Below, one piece after another: positions 17,030-25,414 of a DNA stretch of 64,000 nucleotides; position 1 is the first letter of the stretch, and every line of letters begins with the position of its first letter. Below the pieces are notes generated by a model. That model had not been told where the DNA came from. It ran no database searches and was given only the letters and a program-made list of their open reading frames with translations. The stretch comes from Clostridioides difficile (GTDB lineage: Bacteria > Bacillota > Clostridia > Peptostreptococcales > Peptostreptococcaceae), in NCBI GenBank assembly GCA_024919175.1, contig CP103804.1, positions 1,488,001 to 1,552,000 of the forward strand. The letters are read 5' to 3'. The position numbers were made by a program, and so were the translations under genes.

Positions 17030-19735
17030 ATGAAAAATGTATATAAAAGGATTTTTATATGTTTAGTCATTGGATTGTTATCATTTTTGTGTTTTAGTAA
17101 AGGTATCTTACACATATTTGATGGTCAAGATGATATAGATAATAAAAAAGTAGAAAGCGTATTAAAGGCATATAAAAATAATATTACTTTAAATTTAAAA
17201 GAAAAATATAACTATACTGATGATTTAAAAACAGCCTTGATTTTAAATAACTATTCTATAGAGGCATTGGATGATATTGCAAAAAAAGTACTTAAAAATG
17301 ACGCTTGCATGTATATTTCCATTTTAGAAAAACATAATGTATCTGCATTTTTTTCAAAATCTGCAACAAAAAATATGATTGCTACTCAAATGAAAAATCT
17401 AAACTATTCTTACTCATTAGCAGAGTCTGTTAAAGGCTTGGTAGTAGAAGGACCATTTGAAGATTCTGTATCAAATAAAGAAGTATTTTTAATTATTAAT
17501 CCTATATATAAAAATGGAAAGTATTGGGGAGAAGTTGCAATAGCGTTGGATTCTAAAAAGATAATAGATGCTTTTAATTTAAAACAATTAAAAAGTGCTG
17601 GATTTGAGTATGAACTTTGGAGAGTAGATTTAAATGATGGTTCAAAGTCTACAATAGAAATTTCTACTCAAGATTTTGATTTTTCTAAATCACAAGAAAT
17701 TAAGTTTAAGTTTCCTACTGTTTGGACACTAAGTATTATAAATGAAAATGGATTTTCCAGTAAAAATCTAATTTTTATTATTCATATAATATTTTTGATT
17801 TTTTCAGTATTAATAGCAGGTATTGTTTTTATTTATCTTGGAAAGAAAAGTGTTGACCGTGAATTAAGAGAGCAAAAATTAAGAGATTTAGAAACTGGAG
17901 TATGGAATAAAAAAGGACTTTTAATTAAATTAAAAGAAATACTACAAAAAAATCCTGATGAAGTTGTAGTATTGTACATAAGTATTACAAATTATAGTAG
18001 ATTTGCTCCAATACTAAGCTTTGATGAAAAAAAAGAGTATATTGAACATATTGTACAAACTTTGGAGAATTACATCACTAGCTCTCATTTCGTTGCTCGT
18101 ATAGGAGAAGAAAGTTTTGTTTTAGCATTTAAAGAAAAATGTGGTAAAAATGAATTGTTAAGTATTGAAAAAGGAATTTCTTTAGAACTGCTAAGAAAAA
18201 TCAATGTAAGGAATCAAGAAATATTCTTGACTATAGGTTATGGAGCAGCTATGTCTATTGATAATGGTAAGGATGCAGAAAAACTTTTACTTGCAGCAAT
18301 TGATGATTATGAAAGAAGATTTCCTTCCATAGCTCCTATTCGTGATTTTACTAAAAAATGTGAGGATATGCTTGACGAAAAAAAACAGATTGTATTTGGA
18401 GAATACTCTGATTTAGATATAAATAGATTGGCAAGAGTCATATATAAATATTATAGAAAAGTACAACGAATTATGTACAAAGATTATAGTATTGATGTTG
18501 GAAATCGAAGAGGATATATACGTGATATTGAAGTATTAACTGATTATAATTCAAAAAGAAAATTAGATTTATTTTTAATAGACATTTGTAATTTTGGAAA
18601 GTTTAATGAATTATTTTCAATTGAGATAGGGGATTTAGTTTTAAAAGAGGTTACTAACAACTTAAGAAAAGTATTTCCAGATTATCTATACCGTATTAAT
18701 GGAGATGTTTTTTTAGGAATTTCATTTAATAAAGAATCATATTTGTCTGTACTAGATAAAATTGAAGATATATTTTCAAATTCTTTAAATATAAAAGATA
18801 TGTTTCTTGATGTAAAATGTAACATTGGTATTTGCCAATATCCATCTCATGGAAAAGATGCATATGAGTTACTTGAAAAGGCACAAATTGCACTTGGATA
18901 TGTAAAAGAAAGTACTCAAAATCATGTTCAGGTTTATAACGATGAATTGACTAATATAATTTATCGTGAAAATAATATAATTAAATGTATAAAACAAAGT
19001 ATAGAAGAACAAACATTAGAGGTTTGGTACCAACCAATTTTTAATGTGGAAAAAAACTGTTATATTAAAGCAGAGGCTTTAGTTAGATTAAAAGATGAAG
19101 AAGGAAACTACTATTCAGCTCTTGATGTAATAAATTGTGCAGAAAAAAATGGGCTTATTAAAGACGTTGGGTTATATGTATTACAACAATCATGTAAAGT
19201 AACTAAAATAATAAAAGATAAAAATATGAACTTTGAGCAAATGCATGTAAATTTATCTGTCCAACAAATTATACATAAAGATTGTGCAAATGATATATTA
19301 GAATGTATTAAAAATTGTGAACTAGATACAAAATATATTTCAGTTGAAGTAACAGAAAGTGTGTTTATGGAAACATTTGAGGTTGCTACCATGACTCTTG
19401 ATAAGCTAAAAAAAGAAGGTATAGGTATAAATTTAGATGATTTTGGAAGTGGATTTAGTAGTTTAAATTATTTAGCTAATTTACCTATTGAGAATTTAAA
19501 AATTGATAAAGGCCTAGTAAAACAAGTTAAATTTTCATCTAAGCAATATGAATTAATGAAGGCTATTGTACAAATGGCAAAAATAAACAATATGGATGTT
19601 GTAGCAGAAGGTGTTGAAACAGAAGAGACTTTAAATCTAGTCGTTTCTGCTGGTGTAAATTTAATTCAAGGTTATTATTTCTCAAAACCTCTAAATGAAA
19701 ATAAATTTATTGAATTGATGACTCAAAATGATTGA
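17030..19735 (+). CDS. membrane GGDEF-GGDEF-EAL protein, probable c-di-GMP phosphodiesterase
   Basis: A 901-residue protein. I chose the ATG at 17030, 9 bases after AAGGAG; the TTG at 17021 abuts the RBS. It has an N-terminal membrane helix (about 5-22), an extracellular region, a second helix (about 240-270), then two GGDEF-like domains. Both lack the active motif: the first reads IGEESF and the second INGDVF. The EAL domain starts near residue 660 and keeps AEALVRL, NLDDFGSGFSS, EGVETEE and QGYYFSKP, so phosphodiesterase activity is expected. Two dead GGDEF domains in tandem are unusual and may bind GTP or mediate pairing with the upstream cyclase, which shares the transcript. Confidence 0.9.
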   Translation: MKNVYKRIFICLVIGLLSFLCFSKGILHIFDGQDDIDNKKVESVLKAYKNNITLNLKEKYNYTDDLKTALILNNYSIEALDDIAKKVLKNDACMYISILEKHNVSAFFSKSATKNMIATQMKNLNYSYSLAESVKGLVVEGPFEDSVSNKEVFLIINPIYKNGKYWGEVAIALDSKKIIDAFNLKQLKSAGFEYELWRVDLNDGSKSTIEISTQDFDFSKSQEIKFKFPTVWTLSIINENGFSSKNLIFIIHIIFLIFSVLIAGIVFIYLGKKSVDRELREQKLRDLETGVWNKKGLLIKLKEILQKNPDEVVVLYISITNYSRFAPILSFDEKKEYIEHIVQTLENYITSSHFVARIGEESFVLAFKEKCGKNELLSIEKGISLELLRKINVRNQEIFLTIGYGAAMSIDNGKDAEKLLLAAIDDYERRFPSIAPIRDFTKKCEDMLDEKKQIVFGEYSDLDINRLARVIYKYYRKVQRIMYKDYSIDVGNRRGYIRDIEVLTDYNSKRKLDLFLIDICNFGKFNELFSIEIGDLVLKEVTNNLRKVFPDYLYRINGDVFLGISFNKESYLSVLDKIEDIFSNSLNIKDMFLDVKCNIGICQYPSHGKDAYELLEKAQIALGYVKESTQNHVQVYNDELTNIIYRENNIIKCIKQSIEEQTLEVWYQPIFNVEKNCYIKAEALVRLKDEEGNYYSALDVINCAEKNGLIKDVGLYVLQQSCKVTKIIKDKNMNFEQMHVNLSVQQIIHKDCANDILECIKNCELDTKYISVEVTESVFMETFEVATMTLDKLKKEGIGINLDDFGSGFSSLNYLANLPIENLKIDKGLVKQVKFSSKQYELMKAIVQMAKINNMDVVAEGVETEETLNLVVSAGVNLIQGYYFSKPLNENKFIELMTQND

Positions 19736-19833
19736 TAGATATTAGTGTTTTCAATAGAGCTACTCTTGAAATATGGTAATATATATTAAGGGTGAATGGT
19801 TTAAAGAGTATATATTTAATGGAGGTATACAAT

Positions 19834-21111
19834 TTGAAAATTACAAAAACAAAACTATCTATCATAATTTTACCTGTCTTAGCTTTTGTAATATTATTTT
19901 TAAGTACAAATCATAGTTTAATAGATAATAAGCAGTACAATAAAATATATTCAGATTTGAAAGATACAAAGAAAATAGAAATTTATCATAAGTTTAATGG
20001 AGGTACTGAGAAAAACTATAAACCAATTGTAGTTACAGATGAAAAATTAATAAATGAGATATTAAGTTTTATGGGGAAGGTAACTGATTTTGAAGAGAGA
20101 GACATGAGTGGGGTAGCTGTAAAAAATCAGAAGATAAGATTTTACAATAGTAATGGTGAGCAGAAAATTATAAACTACTCATATGATAGTATATATAATT
20201 TTGGAGAAATAAAATACAATAATGATAAATTTAGCTTACCATATGATTTTTTTAGACTAATAAACTCTCTTGATGAATTTAAACCTCAAGATACAAAAAT
20301 TCCCAATGATGTGAGTGAACTTTTTAAAAAGTATAGTTGGACACCAAGTTTCCTTATATCTTCTCAAAGAAAAACACTTCCCAATAATTTTAAGTATTCC
20401 TCAGAAAATACAACAGAGAAAGTATATTGGGCTTATAATATTGAATTGTCTAAAGATATAGGATTAGATTTTTCTAATTTAAATTCAAATGACATTACTG
20501 CTGAAATATACAGCTTAATTGAACCACTACCAGATTCATTTGAACCTTTATTAGATGCTAGAGGTATTGTAATAAGACATGAAGGAAAGATTGTAGGAGC
20601 ATACATTGATTCAGGTAGACATGAAGGAAAGGCGATTAGTTTAAAAAGACATACTTTTAAAGAAGTAAAAAAAGAAGATTTAAATGTGTGGATAGTTGAT
20701 AATTGTATAGATAAAACTAATTCTCTATATAAGGATATATCAAAAATGAGTAATGAAGATTTAATAAGAATGTATCTTAAGTCTATGGAAGAAAATAATA
20801 CAAGTGAGTTGTTAGCAACCATGGATGTAGAAAGTCAGATAAGTACTCTATTTATTAATTTGGATAATCGTAAACTTTTTAATGATACTAGATTTGAAAT
20901 GAATTTACCAGATTATATTAATAGTGATACAATTGTATATATAGAAAAAATAGATTCAGGAGAAGAAGAAGAAAAAGATAAAAGAAGTTATAATGTAATA
21001 TTTGCCAATGATGGGGTAGAAAAAGCTGGTGGGAAATTAGGTTTTTCTGATATTAATATTGATGTTATAAATGATGGTGGAGTGTGGAAAGTATCTGGAT
21101 TTACGAAATAA
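19834..21111 (+). CDS. membrane-anchored protein of unknown function, possible DUF4829-like C-terminus
   Basis: A 425-residue protein from the TTG at 19834, which lies 8 bases after GGAGG; an in-frame ATG at 19792 lacks a good site. A hydrophobic N-terminal segment follows three Lys residues (about residues 8-25) and acts as anchor or signal. Most of the chain is polar and presumably outside the cell. The C-terminal 110 residues (from MSNEDLIRMYLKSM) resemble the DUF4829/NTF2-like fold often found in clostridial lipoproteins; this is a weak recognition. It follows the phosphodiesterase by 98 bases and might respond to c-di-GMP levels, but nothing in the sequence shows this. Confidence 0.65.
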   Translation: MKITKTKLSIIILPVLAFVILFLSTNHSLIDNKQYNKIYSDLKDTKKIEIYHKFNGGTEKNYKPIVVTDEKLINEILSFMGKVTDFEERDMSGVAVKNQKIRFYNSNGEQKIINYSYDSIYNFGEIKYNNDKFSLPYDFFRLINSLDEFKPQDTKIPNDVSELFKKYSWTPSFLISSQRKTLPNNFKYSSENTTEKVYWAYNIELSKDIGLDFSNLNSNDITAEIYSLIEPLPDSFEPLLDARGIVIRHEGKIVGAYIDSGRHEGKAISLKRHTFKEVKKEDLNVWIVDNCIDKTNSLYKDISKMSNEDLIRMYLKSMEENNTSELLATMDVESQISTLFINLDNRKLFNDTRFEMNLPDYINSDTIVYIEKIDSGEEEEKDKRSYNVIFANDGVEKAGGKLGFSDINIDVINDGGVWKVSGFTK

Positions 21112-21553
21112 ATTTAAACTTAAAATTATTAATGTTAAAATTTGATATTGTCTTGAAAAATAATTAAAAGTATTTAATAATAGAATTAAGGGTAAAATAA
21201 ATTAAGAACTTAAGATATTGAATATTAATGTATACTTTTAATGTGATATCCAAATAAATCCTAAATTTAATTTGAGTTTTAATATATATGGTCTAAGGTT
21301 TGATTATTAAAGATTTAATTGTAAGTTGTTACAGTTGATGATATTGATGTAGAGATTAAAGTTTAGAATAGAAAGTGCACCTTAAATTTTAAAATGTAAA
21401 TTTAAAAATGTAAGCTAGTACAATCTAAAAATTATAATCACTCAATAGATTTATGGATTTATTTGTTTATTATAAATAAGTGGGAGTAGACTTTTCTACT
21501 CCCACTTTGTATATTGTTATTTAATTAAAAAATAATACATTGAAATTCTAAAA
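21112..21553. other. intergenic AT-rich region between convergent genes
   Basis: This 442-base stretch holds only the hairpin at 21480-21505. The rest is low-complexity AT-rich sequence without a frame or ribosome site. Confidence 0.6.
21480..21508 (+). terminator. strong hairpin terminator between convergent genes
   Basis: GTGGGAGTAGA (21480-21490) pairs perfectly with TCTACTCCCAC (21495-21505) around a 4-base loop. The T tract after it on the plus strand is short; the minus-strand side is AT-rich, so both transcripts may stop here. Confidence 0.75.
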
Positions 21554-22219
21554 TTAATTGATATTTCCTGCTTTATTAGCAAATAACTCCTTGATAACGT
21601 TGTTTCTAGTAGCTAAATCTCCACTAGAATTATTTGTTTTTTTCATAATTACAGAATAACGCTTTTTATTGATAAAAAATATTAAAATCTTATCATCATC
21701 AAAGTTGTATTCTTTGTATCTATCAATAGATTCATAACCTAAATTTAATATGTCTTTATCTTTTATACTATCTATATCCAAAACATATGATGGGTCAGCC
21801 TTTAGTAATATATTAATTAAACATTTTTCTTCACCAGCACAAAATAACTCAACCTTATTTGATATAGACTTAGATTGTTCTGAAGTTATTTCTACAGGAA
21901 TAAGATTACTATTACTATCTCTTAAAAGAGAACCATATGTGTCTTGTTGATATACTAAATTAACTTTTTTCTTAGGAACACTTACCATCTTATCTAAATG
22001 TACATAATGATGATTTTCAACAAAACCTTCATTTAATATTTCAACAAAGTTGTCAATTTTACCCAAACAAAAAGATTCTATAGATTCTTTACAGAATTTA
22101 TTTGTAAATGGTATAATGTTTACGTTTTCCTCATCTGTATTCCATGCTATAGCATAATCCAATGAATATACTTCTTCCTCTATATCTGCAAAATTATATT
22201 GTACTATGTTTCCTTTCAA
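21554..22219 (-). CDS. hypothetical protein
   Basis: A 221-residue acidic, soluble-looking protein with no signal peptide or membrane helix. I do not recognise its family. It contains five Cys, among them FCKESIESFC near residues 43-51 and FCAGEEKC near 125-132, a central basic run VPKKKVNLVY, and a C-terminal KKRYSVIMKKTNN. It is alone on the minus strand, with GAGG upstream of the ATG and a strong hairpin after its stop. The upstream neighbour is the divergent 22-residue repeat gene, 343 bases away. Codon use is like that of the neighbours. Confidence 0.6.
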   Translation of the reverse strand: MKGNIVQYNFADIEEEVYSLDYAIAWNTDEENVNIIPFTNKFCKESIESFCLGKIDNFVEILNEGFVENHHYVHLDKMVSVPKKKVNLVYQQDTYGSLLRDSNSNLIPVEITSEQSKSISNKVELFCAGEEKCLINILLKADPSYVLDIDSIKDKDILNLGYESIDRYKEYNFDDDKILIFFINKKRYSVIMKKTNNSSGDLATRNNVIKELFANKAGNIN

Positions 22220-22562
22220 AATTACTCGACCTCCATCTTATAATATATTTAATATACTCTATAAAACTTATATTATACTTAAATAATATCATAAATTGAA
22301 TAAATATGATATAGTAAATGATGAAAAAATTGAAAAAAATAACTATAAATGAGTATTAAATATAAATAGTGTATACTAATGGGATGGAAAATGTCCACTA
22401 TTAACTTTATTACCCCACATGTTTATAATTAAATTATTAATATAAAATAGAATCTATCGACAATGAATAGACTTTTAAAAGAACTTAATATAAAATTAAT
22501 TAAATAAATACTTAAAAATGATTTACTTTAATGATAAAATCGTATTAAAGGAGGTTAATTTT
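22220..22562. other. divergent intergenic region
   Basis: This 343-base region is AT-rich. It contains a 7-bp inverted repeat AATAGTG/CACTATT (22365-22371 and 22396-22402) enclosing GGGATGG, and no clear promoter pair. It must hold the promoters for the hypothetical gene and the repeat protein gene. Confidence 0.45.
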
Positions 22563-23993
22563 ATGGATATAAAAAATAAAATTAAATCTATGTTTTTGCC
22601 AGAAAAAGATGACTATTTAGATGATGAAGAATTTGAGGATGATATAGAAATTAATGAGGATAATTCAGAAGAAGATAATAATGTGCATTTAAATGACTTA
22701 AGCAGAGTGAAATATGACTATAGAGAATTAAAAGACATAGAAAATCAAACTGAAGAAATGTGTTTACTAGCAGTAAGGCAAGATGGTACAATAATAGAAT
22801 TTGTAAAAGATAAGACTGATAGAGTGTGTATGGAGGCAGTAAAACAGACTTATAAAGCTCTCAAATACATAACAAATCAAACCGAAGCTATATGTGTAGA
22901 AGCAGTAAAACAGAATTACAGAGCCTTATATTACATAAATGACAAGACAGAAAATGTATTAATTGAAGCTATAAGAAGTGCATCAACTCATGATGTTATG
23001 GAAGTCTTTAGATTTGTAGAAGAGCAAACAGAAGAGGTATGCCTAGAATTAATAGAAAGAGCATCAAAAAATGATGTGGCAGAAATATTGAAGGATATAA
23101 AAGAACAGACTCCAACAATATGTTTAGAAGCAGTAAAAAAAGATGGAAAGTCTTTAGCGTATGTTAAGGAACAAAATGACAGTATATGTTTAGAAGCAGT
23201 AAAGGAAAATTATAGTGCATTGCCTTGTGTAGAAGAACAGACAGAAGAAATATGTATAGAAGCAGTAAAGCAAAATGATTTTGCCTTGTATTATGTAAAT
23301 GAACAGACAGAAAAAATATGTATAGAAGCAGTAAGACGAAGTTATATGGCACTACAATATGTAAATAAGCAAACAGAAGAAATATGTTTAGAGGCAGTAA
23401 GAAATGATGGAAGAGCACTACAATATGTAAAAGAGCAAACAGAGGACATTTGTTTAGAGGCAGTAAGGCAGAATGGAAAAGTATTACAATATGTAAAGCA
23501 ACAGACAGAAGAAATATGTATAGAAGCTATAAAGGGCTCATTTAAAGATTTTGAAATAAAAGAGATATTGAGCTATGTAAAGGTATTAACAGAAAAAATC
23601 TGTATAGAGGCAGTAAAGCAAAATGGAAATATTCTTAAATATATAGAAGAGCAAACAGAATTAATGTGTATAGAGGCAGTAAAAGAAAATTACAGTGCTA
23701 TACAATATGTAAAAGAACAAACAGAAAAAGTTTGCTTGGAAGCAGTAAATCAAAGTTTTGAGGCACTTAAATATGTAAAAGAACAAACAGAGGATGTTTG
23801 TTTAAGAGCAGTAAGACAAGATTATAGAATGCTAAAATATGTTAAAAATCAGACGGAAAAACTATGTTTAGAAGCAGTAAAACAGAATTACAGAGCTTTG
23901 GAATATGTAGAAAATCAAACAGAAAAAGTTTGTTTAGAGGCAGTAAAACAGAATAGAAAAGCACTTCAATATGTAAAACAAAAACAAAGTTAA
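22563..23993 (+). CDS. repeat protein: 18 copies of a 22-residue helical repeat (DUF4116-like)
   Basis: A 476-residue protein; the ATG at 22563 follows AAAGGAGG, while the ATG 45 bases upstream has no site. After an acidic 62-residue N-terminus come 18 units of the form TEE-I/V-C-L/I-EAV-KQN-x-x-AL-x-YVKEQ. Fifteen are exactly 22 residues; units 4, 5 and 12 carry inserts of 5-6 residues. Nearly every unit keeps a Cys at position 5, Glu-Ala-Val/Ile after it, and a hydrophobic position before the closing Gln. The pattern resembles DUF4116 and suggests a two-helix alpha-solenoid scaffold. No signal peptide, membrane helix or enzymatic motif is present. The DNA repeats are diverged, so the array is old rather than freshly amplified. 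Partner unknown. Confidence 0.8.
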   Translation: MDIKNKIKSMFLPEKDDYLDDEEFEDDIEINEDNSEEDNNVHLNDLSRVKYDYRELKDIENQTEEMCLLAVRQDGTIIEFVKDKTDRVCMEAVKQTYKALKYITNQTEAICVEAVKQNYRALYYINDKTENVLIEAIRSASTHDVMEVFRFVEEQTEEVCLELIERASKNDVAEILKDIKEQTPTICLEAVKKDGKSLAYVKEQNDSICLEAVKENYSALPCVEEQTEEICIEAVKQNDFALYYVNEQTEKICIEAVRRSYMALQYVNKQTEEICLEAVRNDGRALQYVKEQTEDICLEAVRQNGKVLQYVKQQTEEICIEAIKGSFKDFEIKEILSYVKVLTEKICIEAVKQNGNILKYIEEQTELMCIEAVKENYSAIQYVKEQTEKVCLEAVNQSFEALKYVKEQTEDVCLRAVRQDYRMLKYVKNQTEKLCLEAVKQNYRALEYVENQTEKVCLEAVKQNRKALQYVKQKQS

Positions 23994-24298
23994 ACATATA
24001 TATAATAAAAATAAAAACAACGTTAAGATATACTATAAAAATAAATATAAAAATAAAGATTTATAATAAAAGTAAAAGCACATAACTTATATGCTATAAG
24101 TTATGTGCTTTTATGCGTATAAGGATTAATAAAACTCTTTTATTATAACTTTTTTATTATATAAAAAATAACAAAATGATTATATAGGTCTTTTTTTGAC
24201 CAGTTTTACAATTTAAATAGCTAGTTTTGAAAAATATATTGAATTTTCTCAAAAAAGACGCTATTCTATATATGTAAAATTTTTTTCTGGAGGTAGTG
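23994..24298. other. intergenic region before agrB
   Basis: This 305-base region holds the terminator at 24077-24113 and then AT-rich sequence up to the agrB ribosome site. A promoter must lie between 24120 and 24285, but no box pair is strong enough to name. Confidence 0.5.
24077..24113 (+). terminator. terminator of the repeat-protein gene
   Basis: AGCACATAACTTATA (24077-24091) pairs perfectly with TATAAGTTATGTGCT (24095-24109) around a 3-base loop; TTT follows. The A-rich upstream flank makes it usable in both directions. Confidence 0.85.
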
Positions 24299-24907
24299 AT
24301 GTTTAAGAGGTATGCTGATAAAATGACATCTGTTTTAGTTTTCAATAATATGATAGATAACAATGAATCTAGGGTGTATTCTTATGGATTTGAAATATTA
24401 ATTGCTTTTATAGTTAATATGACGACCATACTACTCTTAGGTTTTTTATTTGGGAAATTTAAATACATATTGTTTTTTTTAATATGTTACTGCCCAATAA
24501 GACAATTTTCTGGAGGGTATCATGCAAATAACTATTTTAGGTGTCTACTAACCTTTGTTTTTATAATTTTATCTACGATGTTTATTATAGAATATTTAAA
24601 TGTAGATTTATTTAAAAATATTATTATGATTATTGCTAGTATTAGTTGGATTGGAATTTGCATTATGTGTCCAGTAGAGCATAAAAGTAATCCTATAAAT
24701 GAGGTAGAAAAGTTAACTTATAAAAAAATTGCTATATCTATATCTACAGTAGTCTTGTTAATGACAGTTTCGAGTTTTTCACTAAATGTATTTGTGGATT
24801 ACTTTATATATAGTGCTTTTGCGATGTTTTGGATTTGTATAATGCTGGTATTAGGTAAATTAAAATCTAAAAAAAATATAAGTAAAATATGTGAGAGGGA
24901 GAATTAA
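24299..24907 (+). CDS. agrB: AgrB, membrane protease that matures and exports the Agr peptide
   Basis: A 202-residue polytopic membrane endopeptidase of the AgrB family. The catalytic pair is visible: His-75 in SGGYHA and Cys-82 seven residues later, next to the first long hydrophobic segments. About five to six membrane helices follow. I set the start at the ATG 24299 because GGAGG ends 5 bases before it; a GTG one codon upstream is too close. By family knowledge AgrB cuts the C-terminal tail of AgrD and forms the thiolactone. agrD follows after three bases. No agrC or agrA follows, as in the agr1 locus of C. difficile. Confidence 0.93.
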   Translation: MFKRYADKMTSVLVFNNMIDNNESRVYSYGFEILIAFIVNMTTILLLGFLFGKFKYILFFLICYCPIRQFSGGYHANNYFRCLLTFVFIILSTMFIIEYLNVDLFKNIIMIIASISWIGICIMCPVEHKSNPINEVEKLTYKKIAISISTVVLLMTVSSFSLNVFVDYFIYSAFAMFWICIMLVLGKLKSKKNISKICEREN

Positions 24908-24910
24908 GTT

Positions 24911-25057
24911 ATGAAAATGTTTATTGTGAAAATTATGAAGTGTGCTGGTTCACTAGCACTGAGTACTGCAATTTTGTCAGCAAATAGCACTTGTCCATGG
25001 ATTATACATCAACCTAAGGTACCAAAAGAAATTAAGAGTTTAAAAAAGATAAGTTAA
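24911..25057 (+). CDS. agrD: AgrD, autoinducing peptide precursor
   Basis: A 48-residue peptide, start 3 bases after the agrB stop, with AGAGGGAG as RBS. Three parts are visible: an amphipathic N-terminal leader (MKMFIVKIMK and on to about residue 24), the signal core around S26-T27-C28-P29-W30-I31-I32, and a charged tail (QPKVPKEIKSLKK) of the type AgrB removes. Cys-28 should form the thiolactone with the C-terminal residue of the mature peptide. Where exactly the core ends cannot be proved from sequence; cleavage after I32 gives the usual Cys plus four-residue ring. Confidence 0.93.
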   Translation: MKMFIVKIMKCAGSLALSTAILSANSTCPWIIHQPKVPKEIKSLKKIS

Positions 25058-25065
25058 AAACAAGC

Positions 25066-25190
25066 AATTATTCATATGAAATTATTATAAAAAATATTAT
25101 ATTTTAATAAATATAAAATCGGGAAATTATTTACATATAAACTATTATAAAAAGAAATTATTATACTTTAATAAATATAAAATAAGCAAT
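25066..25190. repeat. imperfect tandem duplication of about 60 bases
   Basis: Two AT-rich copies, beginning AATTATTCATATGAAA and AATTATTTACATATAAA, both run on through TATTATAAAAA and a shared TTTAATAAATATAAAAT. The match is imperfect but ordered along the whole unit. Confidence 0.65.
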
Positions 25191-25234
25191 TAGGAACAAA
25201 CATTTTATTTTAGGAGCATATAATATACTTTATT

Positions 25235-25312
25235 TTTGTAGGGTATAAGTGTGCCAATTTAGGGGGATATAGTGTATCCATTGAAATGACTTACGAGTAG
25301 TAAGTCATTTTT
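25235..25312 (+). ncRNA. possible small RNA or orphan leader ending in a terminator
   Basis: TATAAT at 25219-25224 precedes a short GC-richer stretch made of two similar 22-25-base segments (TAGGGTATAAGTGTGCCA and TAGGGGGATATAGTGTATCC), then the terminator at 25284-25312. No frame is present. The -35 box is poor, so this could equally be the 3' end of the agrBD transcript. Confidence 0.3.
25284..25312 (+). terminator. intrinsic terminator
   Basis: AAATGACTTAC (25284-25294) pairs perfectly with GTAAGTCATTT (25300-25310) around a 5-base loop, followed by T. It ends the agrBD transcript or a small RNA. Confidence 0.8.
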
Positions 25313-25340
25313 GTATTGTATGTATTTTAAGCAAACTGTA

Positions 25341-25349
25341 TGATATAAT
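25341..25349 (+). promoter_or_regulatory. extended -10 promoter of the radical SAM gene
   Basis: TGATATAAT is an extended -10 box (TGn-TATAAT) placed 66 bases before the ATG and after the terminator. No -35 box of note. Confidence 0.5.
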
Positions 25350-25414
25350 GAAGGGTAAAGTTTAATTAAAACATTAAAAAACTTTAGTATAGATAGTAGT
25401 TTAGGAGGTAGGTT

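Larger units (their letters stand above)
25058..25414. other. non-coding region between agrD and the radical SAM gene
   Basis: This 357-base region contains a roughly 60-base segment present twice in tandem, a short segment that may be a small transcript ending at the terminator 25284-25312, and the promoter of the radical SAM gene. No Cys-rich short peptide, such as the SCIFF precursor, is encoded here in any frame I checked. Confidence 0.6.

Noticed and set aside
22743..23985. Regular 66-base repeats that might suggest a CRISPR array
   Set aside because: They lie in one open frame, translate into the 22-residue protein repeat and differ at many bases, with no spacer structure.
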